A stretch of DNA of 64,000 nt from Cyclobacteriaceae bacterium. Its GTDB lineage: Bacteria > Bacteroidota > Bacteroidia > Cytophagales > Cyclobacteriaceae. The DNA lies in assembly GCA_016787665.1 (NCBI GenBank), contig JAEUUC010000011.1, positions 310,001 through 374,000 of the forward strand. Reading direction: 5' to 3'. This document shows positions 8,248 through 17,251 of this stretch, piece by piece; within the stretch, counting starts at the first letter, position 1; the number at the start of each line of letters is the position of its first letter. Below the pieces are notes generated by a model, which had not been told where the DNA came from, made no database searches, and saw only the letters and a list, made by a program, of their open reading frames with translations. The translations under genes were made by a program, and so were the position numbers.

Positions 8248-9600
8248 TTGACCACCTGGACACGCTATCGCACGGAAGCCCGCACCAGTTTTTTGCTGGC
8301 CTACCCGGTTATGATCAGCATGCTCGGTCAGGTGATGACCGGGGTTGCCGATAGTGTGATGATCGGTTGGACAGGTGCTACACCGCTCGCTGCCTCTGCA
8401 CTGGCGAACAGTTTCTTTGGTGTGCTCTTGTTTTTTGGTATTGGTGTCACCTACGCGCTAACCCCGTTGGTGGCGGAGGCCGATGGTGCACGGCAGCCGG
8501 GAAAAATTGTAGGCGCACTTCGCCATGCCTTGGTCATCAATGTTGCCACAGGCGCGATCCTCACACTGATCATCGTAGGCGGGCAATCGCTTTTACACTA
8601 CATAAATCAGCCAGCCGAAGTTGTGGAACTGGCTATTCCCTACTTACTGATTGTTTCGTACTCGATCGTACCCACCATGATCTTTCAAACCTTCCGGCAA
8701 TTTGCCGAAGGTCTGCAAAAAACGCGGATGGCCATGGTGGTAATGATTGCGTGCAACCTGTTAAACGTAGTGTTGAACTATGTGCTCATCTATGGTGTAT
8801 GGATCTTCCCGGAAATGGGATTGTATGGTGCAGGGTGGGCTACATTCATCGCGCGGGTGGCCATGGCGGTGTGGATGGCATTGTACGTGTATTATGGGAA
8901 AGCCTTCGTGGCTTACCGCGCAGGATTTCATTTTGGCCACTACTCGCGTGCCCTGTTCAACCGCATGCTGCACATCGGTTTGCCAGCCGGTGCGCAGTTC
9001 ATTTTTGAAGCAGCCGCCTTCGGCTTTTCGGGGATTATGATGGGCTGGATCGGCACGGTGCCGTTGGCAGCGCACCAAATAGCGCTCAACCTGGCCACCA
9101 TCAGCTATATGACTACGTCTGGCCTCGGTGCCGCAGCCACTATTCGGGTGGGTATTTTTTACGGGAGGCGCGATAAAGTTGCCTTGCGCACGGCAGGCTT
9201 CACGCTGATTGGGTTGGGTGCGTTGCTGATGACCGCCTGGGCTGTTTTGTTTATTACGGGTAAGCATTTCTTGCCGTCACTTTATATAAATGACGCGGCC
9301 GTGCTGGCGGCCGCTGCACCCCTCATGATTATTGCGGGTTTCTTCCAACTCTCGGACGGCATGCAGGTAGTGTGTGCAGGCGCACTTCGCGGCCTGCAAG
9401 ATGTTAAAGTTCCTTCACTACTCATCTTTGTTGCCTATTGGGTGATTGCGTTGCCACTCGGGTACCTGATGGCCTTTGGTTTGGATTGGGGAGCCCTCGG
9501 CATTTGGGCGGGTTTGTTAATGGGCCTTACACTCACGGCTTCGGCCATGATTTGGCGCTTTAATCAGCTTTCGGGCCGCCTGTCTGGTCTGCCCGATTAA
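8248..9600 (+). CDS. MATE family efflux transporter (NorM-like)
   Basis: A 450-residue inner-membrane protein with about 12 helices. MLGQVMTGVADSVMIGW in helix 1 and AHQIALNLATISYMTTSGLGAAATIRVG in helix 7 are diagnostic of MATE exporters, which expel cationic drugs and metabolites in exchange for Na+ or H+. No ATG or GTG precedes the first helix in this frame, so translation probably begins at TTG 8248, just 2 bp after the NUDIX stop, implying coupling. The C-terminal half repeats the pattern with DGMQVVCAGALRGLQDVK. Confidence 0.92.
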   Translation: MTTWTRYRTEARTSFLLAYPVMISMLGQVMTGVADSVMIGWTGATPLAASALANSFFGVLLFFGIGVTYALTPLVAEADGARQPGKIVGALRHALVINVATGAILTLIIVGGQSLLHYINQPAEVVELAIPYLLIVSYSIVPTMIFQTFRQFAEGLQKTRMAMVVMIACNLLNVVLNYVLIYGVWIFPEMGLYGAGWATFIARVAMAVWMALYVYYGKAFVAYRAGFHFGHYSRALFNRMLHIGLPAGAQFIFEAAAFGFSGIMMGWIGTVPLAAHQIALNLATISYMTTSGLGAAATIRVGIFYGRRDKVALRTAGFTLIGLGALLMTAWAVLFITGKHFLPSLYINDAAVLAAAAPLMIIAGFFQLSDGMQVVCAGALRGLQDVKVPSLLIFVAYWVIALPLGYLMAFGLDWGALGIWAGLLMGLTLTASAMIWRFNQLSGRLSGLPD

Positions 9601-9613
9601 CAAAAAATCATCT

Positions 9614-9621
9614 TATCTTTG
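9614..9621 (+). promoter_or_regulatory. -7 promoter box (TATCTTTG) for the toxin-antitoxin pair
   Basis: TATCTTTG matches the TAnnTTTG consensus exactly and ends only 4 bp before the antitoxin ATG at 9626. This gives the module its own promoter and predicts a very short or absent 5' UTR. Confidence 0.6.
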
Positions 9622-9625
9622 ATTA

Positions 9626-9880
9626 ATGAAAAGCACCGTGGCGACCGGCAGAAAGCGACTGATAAAAAAAGTCGAGCAAATTCAGGACGAAGCATTGCTT
9701 CATGCTATAGAAACGTTGATTGCATTTGCCAACCAAAAAGATGAAAGCTACCTCGGTGAAAATCTCTCGGATTATAATCTCGCACTGAATCGGGCTGATG
9801 CTGAAATCTCAAAAGGAAGTTTTGTGGCTCACGAAAAGGCTGTTCAACGGATTGGGTCTTGGCGAAAGCGAGGAAAATAG
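9626..9880 (+). CDS. Probable antitoxin of a ParE-type module
   Basis: An 84-residue protein directly upstream of a ParE-like toxin gene. The first 35 residues are basic and helical (RKRLIKKVEQIQDEALLHAIETLIAFA) and the tail (LALNRADAEISKGSFVAHEKAVQRIGSW) has the amphipathic character of Bacteroidota antitoxins that wrap ParE toxins; the ISKG-FV-HE pattern near the C-terminus is typical of that group. I see no clear ribbon-helix-helix or HTH DNA-binding motif. It overlaps the toxin by 22 bp, so both are co-translated. The antitoxin call rests on position and size. Confidence 0.75.
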   Translation: MKSTVATGRKRLIKKVEQIQDEALLHAIETLIAFANQKDESYLGENLSDYNLALNRADAEISKGSFVAHEKAVQRIGSWRKRGK

Positions 9881-10161
9881 TTTGGGCCGAGGATGCCCTT
9901 GAGGCACTTTGTTCGGCTCTTGAATGGATAAGCGCCCAGTCAATCCAAAATGCGGAAAGGGTCGAGTCGGGACTTCTTGAAAAACTCGAGCAGGCCAGAA
10001 AAAATCCTGAACGTTTTCCTCCCGACAGATACAAGATGGACAATGCTGGAGCATTTCGAAGTTTTGTGTCTCACAACATTCGTCTATCTTACAGGGTTAC
10101 AAAAAACGAGATCCGCGTTCTTCGAATCCGTCATATTCGGCAGGAACCCAAACACTACTAA
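9859..10161 (+). CDS. RelE/ParE superfamily toxin
   Basis: A 100-residue protein with the ParE/RelE pattern: WAEDALEALCSALEWISAQS helix, LLEKLEQARKNPERFPPDRY, then FRSFVSHNIRLSYRVTKNEIRVLRIRHIRQEP. ParE members poison gyrase while RelE members cleave mRNA; the sequence alone does not decide between them, though the segment IRVLRIRH-RQ-P fits ParE better. The only in-frame start before the first strand is TTG 9861-9859 region (TTG at 9859), within the antitoxin gene, so toxin synthesis should depend on antitoxin translation. The next ATG (codon 66) would delete most of the fold. Confidence 0.85.
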   Translation: MAKARKIVWAEDALEALCSALEWISAQSIQNAERVESGLLEKLEQARKNPERFPPDRYKMDNAGAFRSFVSHNIRLSYRVTKNEIRVLRIRHIRQEPKHY

Positions 10162-10163
10162 TC

Positions 10164-10727
10164 ATGGCCGCACCACCCAAACCCGTTCGCCACTCCCAAA
10201 CCACGATCACCGAATTGATGATTCCGGCCTACGCCAACTTTGGCGGAAAAATTCACGGTGGCATTTTGCTGTCGCTCATGGATAAAGTAGCCTATGCCTG
10301 CGCCAGCAAACATGCGGGCGCATACCGCGTTACGGTTACCGTTGACAAAGTCGAATTCCTGCAGCCGGTTGAAGTGGGCGAACTCGTCTCGCTGCACGCT
10401 TCGGTGAACTATGTGGGGCGCACCTCGCTGGTGGTGGGCATCCGCGTGGAGGCGCTAAACGTGAAAACCCACGTAGTGAAGCACACCAATTCATCCTTCT
10501 TTACCATGGTGGCCAAAGGTGATGACGACCGACCTGCGGAAGTACCCCTGTTAATCCTGGAAACAGCCGAAGATGTGAAACGATTTATTGAGGCGATGCG
10601 GGTACGCCAGATCAAACAGGCCATGCGCGAACAAATGGATGATGCCAAGTCGCACATCGACATCGCCCACGCAGCCGAATTGCTTAAAAAAGAACGATGC
10701 ATTATTACCTACCAACCGAACGTATGA
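10164..10727 (+). CDS. Acyl-CoA thioesterase, hotdog fold (YciA/BFIT type)
   Basis: A 187-residue thioesterase that hydrolyses acyl-CoAs in the cytoplasm. The hotdog helix is seen in NFGGKIHGGILLSLMDKVAYACASKHAG with the catalytic Asp (LMDKVA) and preceding GGxxHGG, and strand VTVTVDKVEFLQPVEVGELVSLHASVNYVGRTS matches the family. A C-terminal extension of about 50 residues is helical. It starts 2 bp after the toxin stop and its own stop overlaps the M24 peptidase start by ATGA, so it may be expressed partly by readthrough from the toxin-antitoxin promoter. Confidence 0.9.
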   Translation: MAAPPKPVRHSQTTITELMIPAYANFGGKIHGGILLSLMDKVAYACASKHAGAYRVTVTVDKVEFLQPVEVGELVSLHASVNYVGRTSLVVGIRVEALNVKTHVVKHTNSSFFTMVAKGDDDRPAEVPLLILETAEDVKRFIEAMRVRQIKQAMREQMDDAKSHIDIAHAAELLKKERCIITYQPNV

Positions 10728-12061
10728 AGCGGACTTTTCTCCTTTTGTTATGGGCACTCGCCCTTGTGGCACAGGCGCAATACCCGGCCATCCTCACCCA
10801 GCGCGATCAGGCCAAAGTCGTGGACGAACTTCTGGAAGATCGTTTGCGTAACGTGCTGCCCGGCCTTATGCGCAAGGAGGGCATCGACATGTGGGTGATT
10901 ATTTCACGCGAATACAATGAGGATCCGGTCATTCGCACGTTGCTGCCGGCCACCTGGTTTGCCGCCCGCAGAACCACGATGCTTATCGCATTCGATCGCG
11001 GGCCGGACCGCGAACTAGAGTATCTGGCCGTATCGCGGTATGACGTGGGCAAAATGTTCAAGCGCGCCTGGAACCCCGATGAGAACCCCGACCAATGGGG
11101 GCAGTTGGCGCGCATCATCGAAGAACGAAATCCGAAGAAAATCGGTATCAACAAAGCGGTGCATTGGGGCCATGCCGATGGGCTTACCTCGAATGACTTC
11201 GACCAGATGATGAAAGCCCTGAATAAGAAACTGCATGAACGTGTTGTGTCGGCCGAGAAACTGGCCGTGGCCTGGTTGGAAACCCGTACCGAACGTGAAA
11301 TGGCCATTTACCAGCAGATCTGCCGCATTGCCCATGAGATCATTGCCGAGGGGTTTTCTGATCGCGTGATTCAACCCGGTGTAACCACAACCGATGATGT
11401 GGTGTGGTGGTATCGCGAAAAAATAAAAGAGTTGAAACTGGATACCTGGTTTCAGCCCTCGGTGTCCATTCAGCGAAACGAAGCGGATGCCATTACGGCC
11501 AAGCGCCCGCAGCCGCTGGTGATTATGCCGGGCGATTTGCTGCACGTGGACTTCGGCATTACCTACCTGCGCCTCAATACCGATACGCAGCAGCATGCCT
11601 ACGTACTGCGTGCCGGAGAGACAGACGCCCCCGAGTATTTGCGCAGTGCGTTCAGACGCGGCAATCAACTACAGGATATCCTGACCAATAATTTTAAAGA
11701 AGGCGTCACGGGTAACAAGATTTTGGCTGAGACGCGTAAAACCGCCATCGACAATGGCATAACACCATCCATTTACACGCATCCCATTGGCTTCCATGGT
11801 CATGCAGCCGGCACCACCATCGGCATGTGGGATATGCAAGGGGGTGTGCCGGGCACAGGCGATCACCCCATGAAGTTGAAGACCGCCTACTCGATCGAAC
11901 TGAATTGCTCGGTCTACATCGTGGAGTGGAAAAAAGAAATCCGGATTCAGTTGGAAGAAGATGGCTACTTTGATGAGTCGGGCTTTCGGTACATCGATGG
12001 ACGCCAAACCGAATTGATTTTGATCCCCAAGCCGGACAAGATCAACAAACAAAAACCATAG
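10724..12061 (+). CDS. Exported M24 family metallopeptidase (Xaa-Pro aminopeptidase-like)
   Basis: A 445-residue peptidase of the creatinase/aminopeptidase P fold. The ATG at 10724 begins a clean signal peptide (MKRTFLLLLWALALVAQA), so it is periplasmic; this start overlaps the thioesterase stop by ATGA. The metal-binding set is visible: HVDFGI and LNTDTQQ (two Asp), HPIGFHGHAAG (His), SIELNCSVYI (Glu) and IRIQLEED (Glu). The N-terminal domain (DMWVIISREYNEDP) is the creatinase N-domain. Substrate is likely peptides with proline in the second position, by family. Confidence 0.88.
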   Translation: MKRTFLLLLWALALVAQAQYPAILTQRDQAKVVDELLEDRLRNVLPGLMRKEGIDMWVIISREYNEDPVIRTLLPATWFAARRTTMLIAFDRGPDRELEYLAVSRYDVGKMFKRAWNPDENPDQWGQLARIIEERNPKKIGINKAVHWGHADGLTSNDFDQMMKALNKKLHERVVSAEKLAVAWLETRTEREMAIYQQICRIAHEIIAEGFSDRVIQPGVTTTDDVVWWYREKIKELKLDTWFQPSVSIQRNEADAITAKRPQPLVIMPGDLLHVDFGITYLRLNTDTQQHAYVLRAGETDAPEYLRSAFRRGNQLQDILTNNFKEGVTGNKILAETRKTAIDNGITPSIYTHPIGFHGHAAGTTIGMWDMQGGVPGTGDHPMKLKTAYSIELNCSVYIVEWKKEIRIQLEEDGYFDESGFRYIDGRQTELILIPKPDKINKQKP

Positions 12062-12104
12062 CAAGGGCAATAACCGGTACTACCCGGGCAGTATTTTTCC
12101 GGCC

Positions 12105-12848
12105 ATGAAATTCCTGCGCTTCATCCACACTGCTCTGGGCCTGGTGGTTTTCACTGTTTTGTTTTTGCTTTTTTTTCCTGTCCTGTGCATCCCCATTTTG
12201 TTTCCGTCACTCCACCGGCTTGTCGGCATCGTCAACCGGTGGTGGGCCCACGCACTTTTCCGGCTTTCCCTGCTGCCGTATGAAGTAATTTGTGAAACGC
12301 CACTAAACCGAAACGGCACCTACGTTTTCTGCCCGAATCACTTTTCCTATCTGGATATTCCGGCCATGGGCCTTAATCCGGTCAATGCCATTTTTGTCGG
12401 CAAGAGCGCCATGGAAAAAATTCCCTTGTTCGGCTTCATGTACCGCAAACTCCATATTACAGTCGATCGCAGCAGTCTGATCAGCAAATTCAACACATTC
12501 AAACAAAGTGTGGAAGCTCTTGAGCAGGGCAAAAGCCTGGTAATTTTTCCGGAAGGCGGCATGGTTACCCATCACGCGCCACGCATGGGGCGTTTTAAAG
12601 ATGGCGCTTTCCGCGCGGCCATCGAAAAACAAATACCGATAGTGCCGGTCACCATTCCCAACAATTGGATAATTTTGCCTGACGCATCAACGTTACGTTT
12701 ACATCGGGGTTTGGTAAAAGTGATCTTTCATCGCCCCATTGCCACCGAGGGATTAACGCTGGCCGATGTGGACAAACTAAAGAAGATTGTTTTTGACATC
12801 ATTGATCAGCAACTCACGCATGAACATCGATCGCGATACTCTGCATAA
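12105..12848 (+). CDS. 1-acyl-sn-glycerol-3-phosphate acyltransferase (PlsC family)
   Basis: Acylates lysophosphatidic acid to phosphatidic acid in phospholipid synthesis at the inner membrane. The 247-residue protein has an N-terminal hydrophobic helix, the catalytic NHFSYLD (HX4D) motif near residue 85, FVGKSAMEKIPLFGFMYRKL, the glycerol-phosphate-binding FPEGG motif near residue 148, and VPVTIPN. It overlaps gatC by 29 bp, a coupling that places it in one transcription unit with gatC and the membrane-TPR gene. Confidence 0.92.
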   Translation: MKFLRFIHTALGLVVFTVLFLLFFPVLCIPILFPSLHRLVGIVNRWWAHALFRLSLLPYEVICETPLNRNGTYVFCPNHFSYLDIPAMGLNPVNAIFVGKSAMEKIPLFGFMYRKLHITVDRSSLISKFNTFKQSVEALEQGKSLVIFPEGGMVTHHAPRMGRFKDGAFRAAIEKQIPIVPVTIPNNWIILPDASTLRLHRGLVKVIFHRPIATEGLTLADVDKLKKIVFDIIDQQLTHEHRSRYSA

Positions 12849-13107
12849 ACTGGCGCACCTCGCACGGCTGGAGATCAACCCGGCCGAAGAACAGCAGTTA
12901 TTGACCGATCTATCCAAAATGGTGTCGTTCGTGGAGAAGTTAAAAGAAGTAGATACTACAGGCGTGGAGCCCCTCACCTCCATGGCGCAAGAGGTAAACA
13001 CCTGGCGCGAAGATGAAGTGAAACCCCATCTGGAAAGATCAATAGCGCTGGGGCAGGCACCGGCCCATGATGATACGTTTTTTACCGTTCCGAAAGTAAT
13101 CGACTAA
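12820..13107 (+). CDS. gatC: Asp/Glu-tRNA amidotransferase subunit C
   Basis: The small scaffold subunit of GatCAB, which converts misacylated Glu-tRNA(Gln) or Asp-tRNA(Asn) to the correct aminoacyl-tRNA. The 95-residue protein shows the full family pattern: DTLHKLAHLARLEI, LLTDLSKMVSFVEKLKEVDTTGVEPL, and a C-terminal APAHDDTFFTVPKVI. The ATG at 12820, inside the end of plsC, gives the standard N-terminus MNIDRDTLHKLA. gatA and gatB are not in the window, so the subunits are encoded apart. Confidence 0.94.
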   Translation: MNIDRDTLHKLAHLARLEINPAEEQQLLTDLSKMVSFVEKLKEVDTTGVEPLTSMAQEVNTWREDEVKPHLERSIALGQAPAHDDTFFTVPKVID

Positions 13108-13114
13108 ACGGGCC

Positions 13115-16069
13115 ATGCATCGACTCTATTTCTGGGCATCCTGGCCAGCAACTTCCCGGCTGCTTTTTCAATTTCTACTGGTTGTGGCCACAATCTCGGT
13201 CATCTGGATGTGGTGGAGTTGGTACGAAACTCCTGCACCCGCCATCCGGTGGGAAAACTACCAGCAGCTGGAGCGCGAGCCAGTGGCAACACACTACATT
13301 GAGCGGGGCCTTGCCCGATTGCCGGTCGAGAGTAGTACCTATGTTTTGTTGGAGCGCTTTCTGCCCTCCGCACTCCACGTGCCAACCCATTTCCAGATCG
13401 CCTTTTTGGTGGCGGTGACATTGGCGATTGTCTTTTTACTGGCAGTCATCTCCACGTTCAGTCGGTTCTGGTTTCTGCTCGCCATGAGCATCGTGATTTT
13501 GTTTATCGTCAGTCTTCGGCTGGAATCTCTTGAACTCTGGGGGATATCAAACAAAATTGTGCCCTTGAGCGTGATGACCGCGGTAGTTGGAGCCGGGCTA
13601 TTGTTTCAATTTCGTTTCATGGGTGCCACGCTCACCACCCGCCTCCTCGCTTTTGGCGCGGCTATCATGGCCATCGGAATTTTTATTGAGATCGGGGCCA
13701 AGGTGGACCATCCCTTTTTGTTGCTGGCCGCCCAATTCACATGGGCGGGTATGGCTATTACCATTGCTACCATAGGCCTGGTGGCGATGGAGATTCCGGC
13801 TGCCTTCGTCTCGGGTATTTCGCAGAGTATGCGCAGCGGTAAAAACCTGACTCACGTTTTGGTGCTCAGCTCCATTTACTTGTTGAACCTGACGTTGGTC
13901 TATCTGGATCATAAACAAATCATGGAATGGAGTTTCATTCCGTTGAACTACTATTTTCTCTTCTCGATCTCTGCGGTGCTCGGGCTTTGGGGGTACTACA
14001 GCCGGGAGTCACAATATGAGCACATCATGCCGGCCGAGCCGCAGGGCATGCTGTGGTATTTGTCATTGGTTACCATTTCATTTGCCACGCTCACCAGCTT
14101 TTTGCAATCCGCCAACGATACGGTGCTGATCGTCATGCAGGATATGATTCTCTACAGCCATCTGGGATTCGGGGTTATTTTCATGCTGTACGTGCTTGCG
14201 AACTTTGTCGATATGCTGGGGCGAAACATGCCGGTTCACCGCGTTCTGTATAAGCCAGCCACCATGCCCTATTTTACCTTTCGCCTGGCCGGTGCCATTG
14301 CCACCTTCACCTTCTTTGCGTACAGCGGCTGGCGAACTTCGTTTAACGAATTTTTTGCCGGGTATTTCAACTCGGTGGCAGACGTACACTACGTCAGCGA
14401 AGATTTGCCCGCTGCCGAAGGTTACTACCAACGATCGCTGCTATACAGTCCGAATAATTACCACGCCCGACACGCCCTTGCCACGATTTATCAGCTGCAA
14501 CTGGAGCCATCCAAAGCCAAACGCGAATGGCAAGAGGCCACCGATTTTTCTGCCACTCCAGAGGCCTATGTCAACCTTGCCTATGCCCTTGAGCGACAAG
14601 AAGACCGGTTGGAGGCCGTGCTTGTTTTACGTGAAGGACTAACCAGGTTTCCCGGAAACGGTCACTTGAAAAATGCGATGGGCATCGCTTTCCTGCAGAT
14701 CCAGATGTTTGACTCGGCCTTATATTACTTTGAGTCAGCGCGGCAGCACAACCCGGTGAGCGAACAAGCTTCGATCAATCTCGTTAGCGCAGGTATTAAG
14801 TCCGGCTTGTCTTTTCCAGCCGACTCCCTTTACGCGCTGCTACAGTCAACGTCAACGGGGTTGCGGGCAAATGCGGTTGCACTGGCCAATCACCAGGGGA
14901 TAGCCCTCGACCTACCGTTTGATCCGGGAACCGACACCACCTTATCGGTCTATCAGGCTGCACTGATCAGCAACTCCCTGATCAATCAAACCCAAAACCT
15001 GGATACCGTTCTGCTCGGCAAGATCATCAAACTGGCCAATCGTGAATCGAACTCTTTCTTTCGACTCGAGTTACAAGTGGCCAGCGCAGATGCTTACTAC
15101 CGCCACGGCCACACGGGCAAAGCGATTGACCTGCTTCGTCAGGCTGGCTTTTTTAGTGGTCGGGCAAGCGATCAGGAGAAACTGGGTTTGTGGGCACTCG
15201 AGCAGGGAAGTGCTGCCCTGGCTCACGACTTCTTTGTAAAGGCAGAAGACCGGGAGTCCAAGGATGCCATTTACTACCAGGCCATTGCCCTCACGGAATT
15301 TGATATCCCGGCTGCGGTCGAGGCGTGGGATCGAATATTGAAATCATCCGACACGGCACGACACAACATAGCGCGGCTGTATCACCGGGCCCTGACGACT
15401 CCAACATCTGAGATCGGTGCATCCGCGCCTGAAGAGAAATTTCTATTTGCGTTGTACCGTTTGCCCTTGGTCGAAGAACAGCCGTTTGCCACGCTGGTTG
15501 AAAATCTTCCTAAACACTTGCAACCACGTGCCTGGTGGACGCGGGCGGAGCAGTGGCTTGCGATTGATGAGAGTGAGCGGGCAGCCGCGTGCCTGGAGCG
15601 CGTCACCGACCCCGGATGGGTAAATTTGGTTAGCCAGCAATTGCTGGCGATAGCCCTGCGCGCGGGCGATCTTGATTTCATCAAGGGCCTTTTGCCAAAT
15701 GTGAATTGGGAGGGAGAACAGCAGCTGCGCGGTCAACTGTATCACGGAGTTGTGCAGCAGGATGCTGCACGGATTGTGGCAGCCGGAAAGGCAAACCCAT
15801 TCTTTGAAGAGGGCGTGGTAGCAGCTGCTCTCCAACTGGAAAAAAATGAGGCGACACGACTTGAGGGCTACAGCCTGCCGGTCAATGCTCTCTTATACAA
15901 ACCGGAATCCGTTTACCTGCTCAAAGCGTATGCACTGCAAGCCGCGCGCATCGGCTTTGACGAGCAGTCGCAGGAAGCCTTGGATAAGTTGCGCAGTAGG
16001 ATGCCTGCTGCTTCCTTCAATGCTTTTGTGCGCGAGCATCCGGAAATATTTGTGGTAGAGGCAAACTAA
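13115..16069 (+). CDS. Large membrane protein with C-terminal TPR region, unknown function
   Basis: A 984-residue protein not assigned to a named family. Residues 15-35 and about 90-400 contain around eleven hydrophobic segments with few charges; the last ends near residue 415. A long soluble part follows, with TPR-like units around 425-540 (AAEGYYQRSLLYSPNNYHARHALATIYQ, EAYVNLAYALERQEDRLEAVLVLREGL, NAMGIAFLQIQMFDSALYYFESA) and further helical repeats up to the C-terminus (AIDLLRQAGFF, DESERAAACLERV). The layout suggests an inner-membrane platform with a large periplasmic or cytoplasmic adaptor domain. It starts 7 bp after gatC and precedes gcvT by 30 bp. Confidence 0.85.
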   Translation: MHRLYFWASWPATSRLLFQFLLVVATISVIWMWWSWYETPAPAIRWENYQQLEREPVATHYIERGLARLPVESSTYVLLERFLPSALHVPTHFQIAFLVAVTLAIVFLLAVISTFSRFWFLLAMSIVILFIVSLRLESLELWGISNKIVPLSVMTAVVGAGLLFQFRFMGATLTTRLLAFGAAIMAIGIFIEIGAKVDHPFLLLAAQFTWAGMAITIATIGLVAMEIPAAFVSGISQSMRSGKNLTHVLVLSSIYLLNLTLVYLDHKQIMEWSFIPLNYYFLFSISAVLGLWGYYSRESQYEHIMPAEPQGMLWYLSLVTISFATLTSFLQSANDTVLIVMQDMILYSHLGFGVIFMLYVLANFVDMLGRNMPVHRVLYKPATMPYFTFRLAGAIATFTFFAYSGWRTSFNEFFAGYFNSVADVHYVSEDLPAAEGYYQRSLLYSPNNYHARHALATIYQLQLEPSKAKREWQEATDFSATPEAYVNLAYALERQEDRLEAVLVLREGLTRFPGNGHLKNAMGIAFLQIQMFDSALYYFESARQHNPVSEQASINLVSAGIKSGLSFPADSLYALLQSTSTGLRANAVALANHQGIALDLPFDPGTDTTLSVYQAALISNSLINQTQNLDTVLLGKIIKLANRESNSFFRLELQVASADAYYRHGHTGKAIDLLRQAGFFSGRASDQEKLGLWALEQGSAALAHDFFVKAEDRESKDAIYYQAIALTEFDIPAAVEAWDRILKSSDTARHNIARLYHRALTTPTSEIGASAPEEKFLFALYRLPLVEEQPFATLVENLPKHLQPRAWWTRAEQWLAIDESERAAACLERVTDPGWVNLVSQQLLAIALRAGDLDFIKGLLPNVNWEGEQQLRGQLYHGVVQQDAARIVAAGKANPFFEEGVVAAALQLEKNEATRLEGYSLPVNALLYKPESVYLLKAYALQAARIGFDEQSQEALDKLRSRMPAASFNAFVREHPEIFVVEAN

Positions 16070-16075
16070 TCTGCG

Positions 16076-16083
16076 TAAGTTTG
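16076..16083 (+). promoter_or_regulatory. -7 promoter box (TAAGTTTG) upstream of gcvT
   Basis: TAAGTTTG matches TAnnTTTG exactly and lies 16 bp before the gcvT ATG, immediately after the stop of the membrane-TPR gene. It suggests gcvT has its own promoter despite the tight spacing. Confidence 0.5.
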
Positions 16084-16099
16084 CGGCCAACCTCTGCTT

Positions 16100-17185
16100 A
16101 TGGACGCCAGGAGAATTCCGCTGCATTACGTACATGAACAACTCGGTGCCAAGATGATACCCTTTGCGGGTTTTATCATGCCGGTTCGCTACTCATCCGA
16201 TATTGAAGAACACATGACCGTTCGCCAGGGGGTGGGCGTATTCGATGTGTCGCACATGGGTGAATTCAAAATTGAGGGGCCTCACGCCCTTGACCTCATT
16301 CAGCGTGTGACCAGCAACGATGCCAGTAAACTCGTTGATGGGCAAGCGCAATACTCCTGCCTGCCGAACGAAACGGGTGGTATTGTCGATGATTTGATCG
16401 TATACAAACTGAAAGACAACGACTACCTGCTGGTGGTAAATGCCAGCAACATCGAAAAAGATTGGAACTGGATTGCTGCCCGCAACACGCAAGGCGCAGT
16501 AATGAAGAATATTTCGGACAATATATGCCTGTTTGCCGTGCAAGGACCAAAAGCAAAAGACGTATTGCAGAAGCTCACGGCCGTTGACTTGAGTCAAATT
16601 GCGTACTATCATTTTGTGGTGGGTGATTTCGCAGGGGTGGCCAACGTGATTTTGAGTAATACGGGCTACACGGGTGCAGGCGGTTTTGAAATTTACTGCC
16701 CGGCTGCCGATGCTGAAAAAGTGTGGCATGCGATATTCGAGGCCGGCAAAAATGAAAATATAAAGCCGATTGGGCTGGGGGCGCGCGATACGCTCCGGCT
16801 GGAGATGGGCTTCTGCCTGTACGGTAATGATATTGATGACAGCACCTCTCCGTTGGAGGCCGGCCTGGGTTGGATAACCAAATTCACGAAGCCTTTTACG
16901 AACTCGGAGGCTCTTCAAAAGCAAAAGGAATCCGGGGTTGCGCGCAAGCTGGTGGGCTTTAAAATGGTCGACAAAGGCATTCCACGTCATGACTACGATA
17001 TCCTGACTAACGAAGGCCGGAAAATTGGCCGGGTGACCTCGGGTACGCAATCTCCCCTGTTGGGCCAAGGCATTGGACTGGGCTATGTTGAAACAGCCTT
17101 TAGCAAACCGGGCTCAGAAATTTTTATCTCCGTTCGGGGAAAGGGACTTAGAGCACAGGTGAGCAAAACACCGCTGATAGCCTGA
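16100..17185 (+). CDS. gcvT: Glycine cleavage system T protein (aminomethyltransferase)
   Basis: Takes the aminomethyl group from the lipoyl H protein, releases ammonia and passes the one-carbon unit to tetrahydrofolate. The 361-residue protein carries the family marks: [90 protein letters not shown], and the C-terminal [21 protein letters not shown]. The Asp in the VSHMGE-linked domain and the folate-binding region are intact. The other gcv genes are not adjacent. Confidence 0.96.
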   Translation: MDARRIPLHYVHEQLGAKMIPFAGFIMPVRYSSDIEEHMTVRQGVGVFDVSHMGEFKIEGPHALDLIQRVTSNDASKLVDGQAQYSCLPNETGGIVDDLIVYKLKDNDYLLVVNASNIEKDWNWIAARNTQGAVMKNISDNICLFAVQGPKAKDVLQKLTAVDLSQIAYYHFVVGDFAGVANVILSNTGYTGAGGFEIYCPAADAEKVWHAIFEAGKNENIKPIGLGARDTLRLEMGFCLYGNDIDDSTSPLEAGLGWITKFTKPFTNSEALQKQKESGVARKLVGFKMVDKGIPRHDYDILTNEGRKIGRVTSGTQSPLLGQGIGLGYVETAFSKPGSEIFISVRGKGLRAQVSKTPLIA

Positions 17186-17251
17186 ACTTTAAAGAATAAG
17201 AAATTTCGGCCAGCCTGAGGCCATAGTAATCACGCAAATCAATGAATCATC

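Noticed and set aside
11015..11668. 217-codon minus-strand frame inside the M24 peptidase gene
   Set aside because: Shadow frame; the peptidase motifs on the plus strand are intact.
16193..17068. Long minus-strand frame (291 codons) antisense to gcvT
   Set aside because: The plus strand encodes a complete, motif-perfect GcvT over the same bases; the antisense translation has no recognisable domain and an unusual composition.
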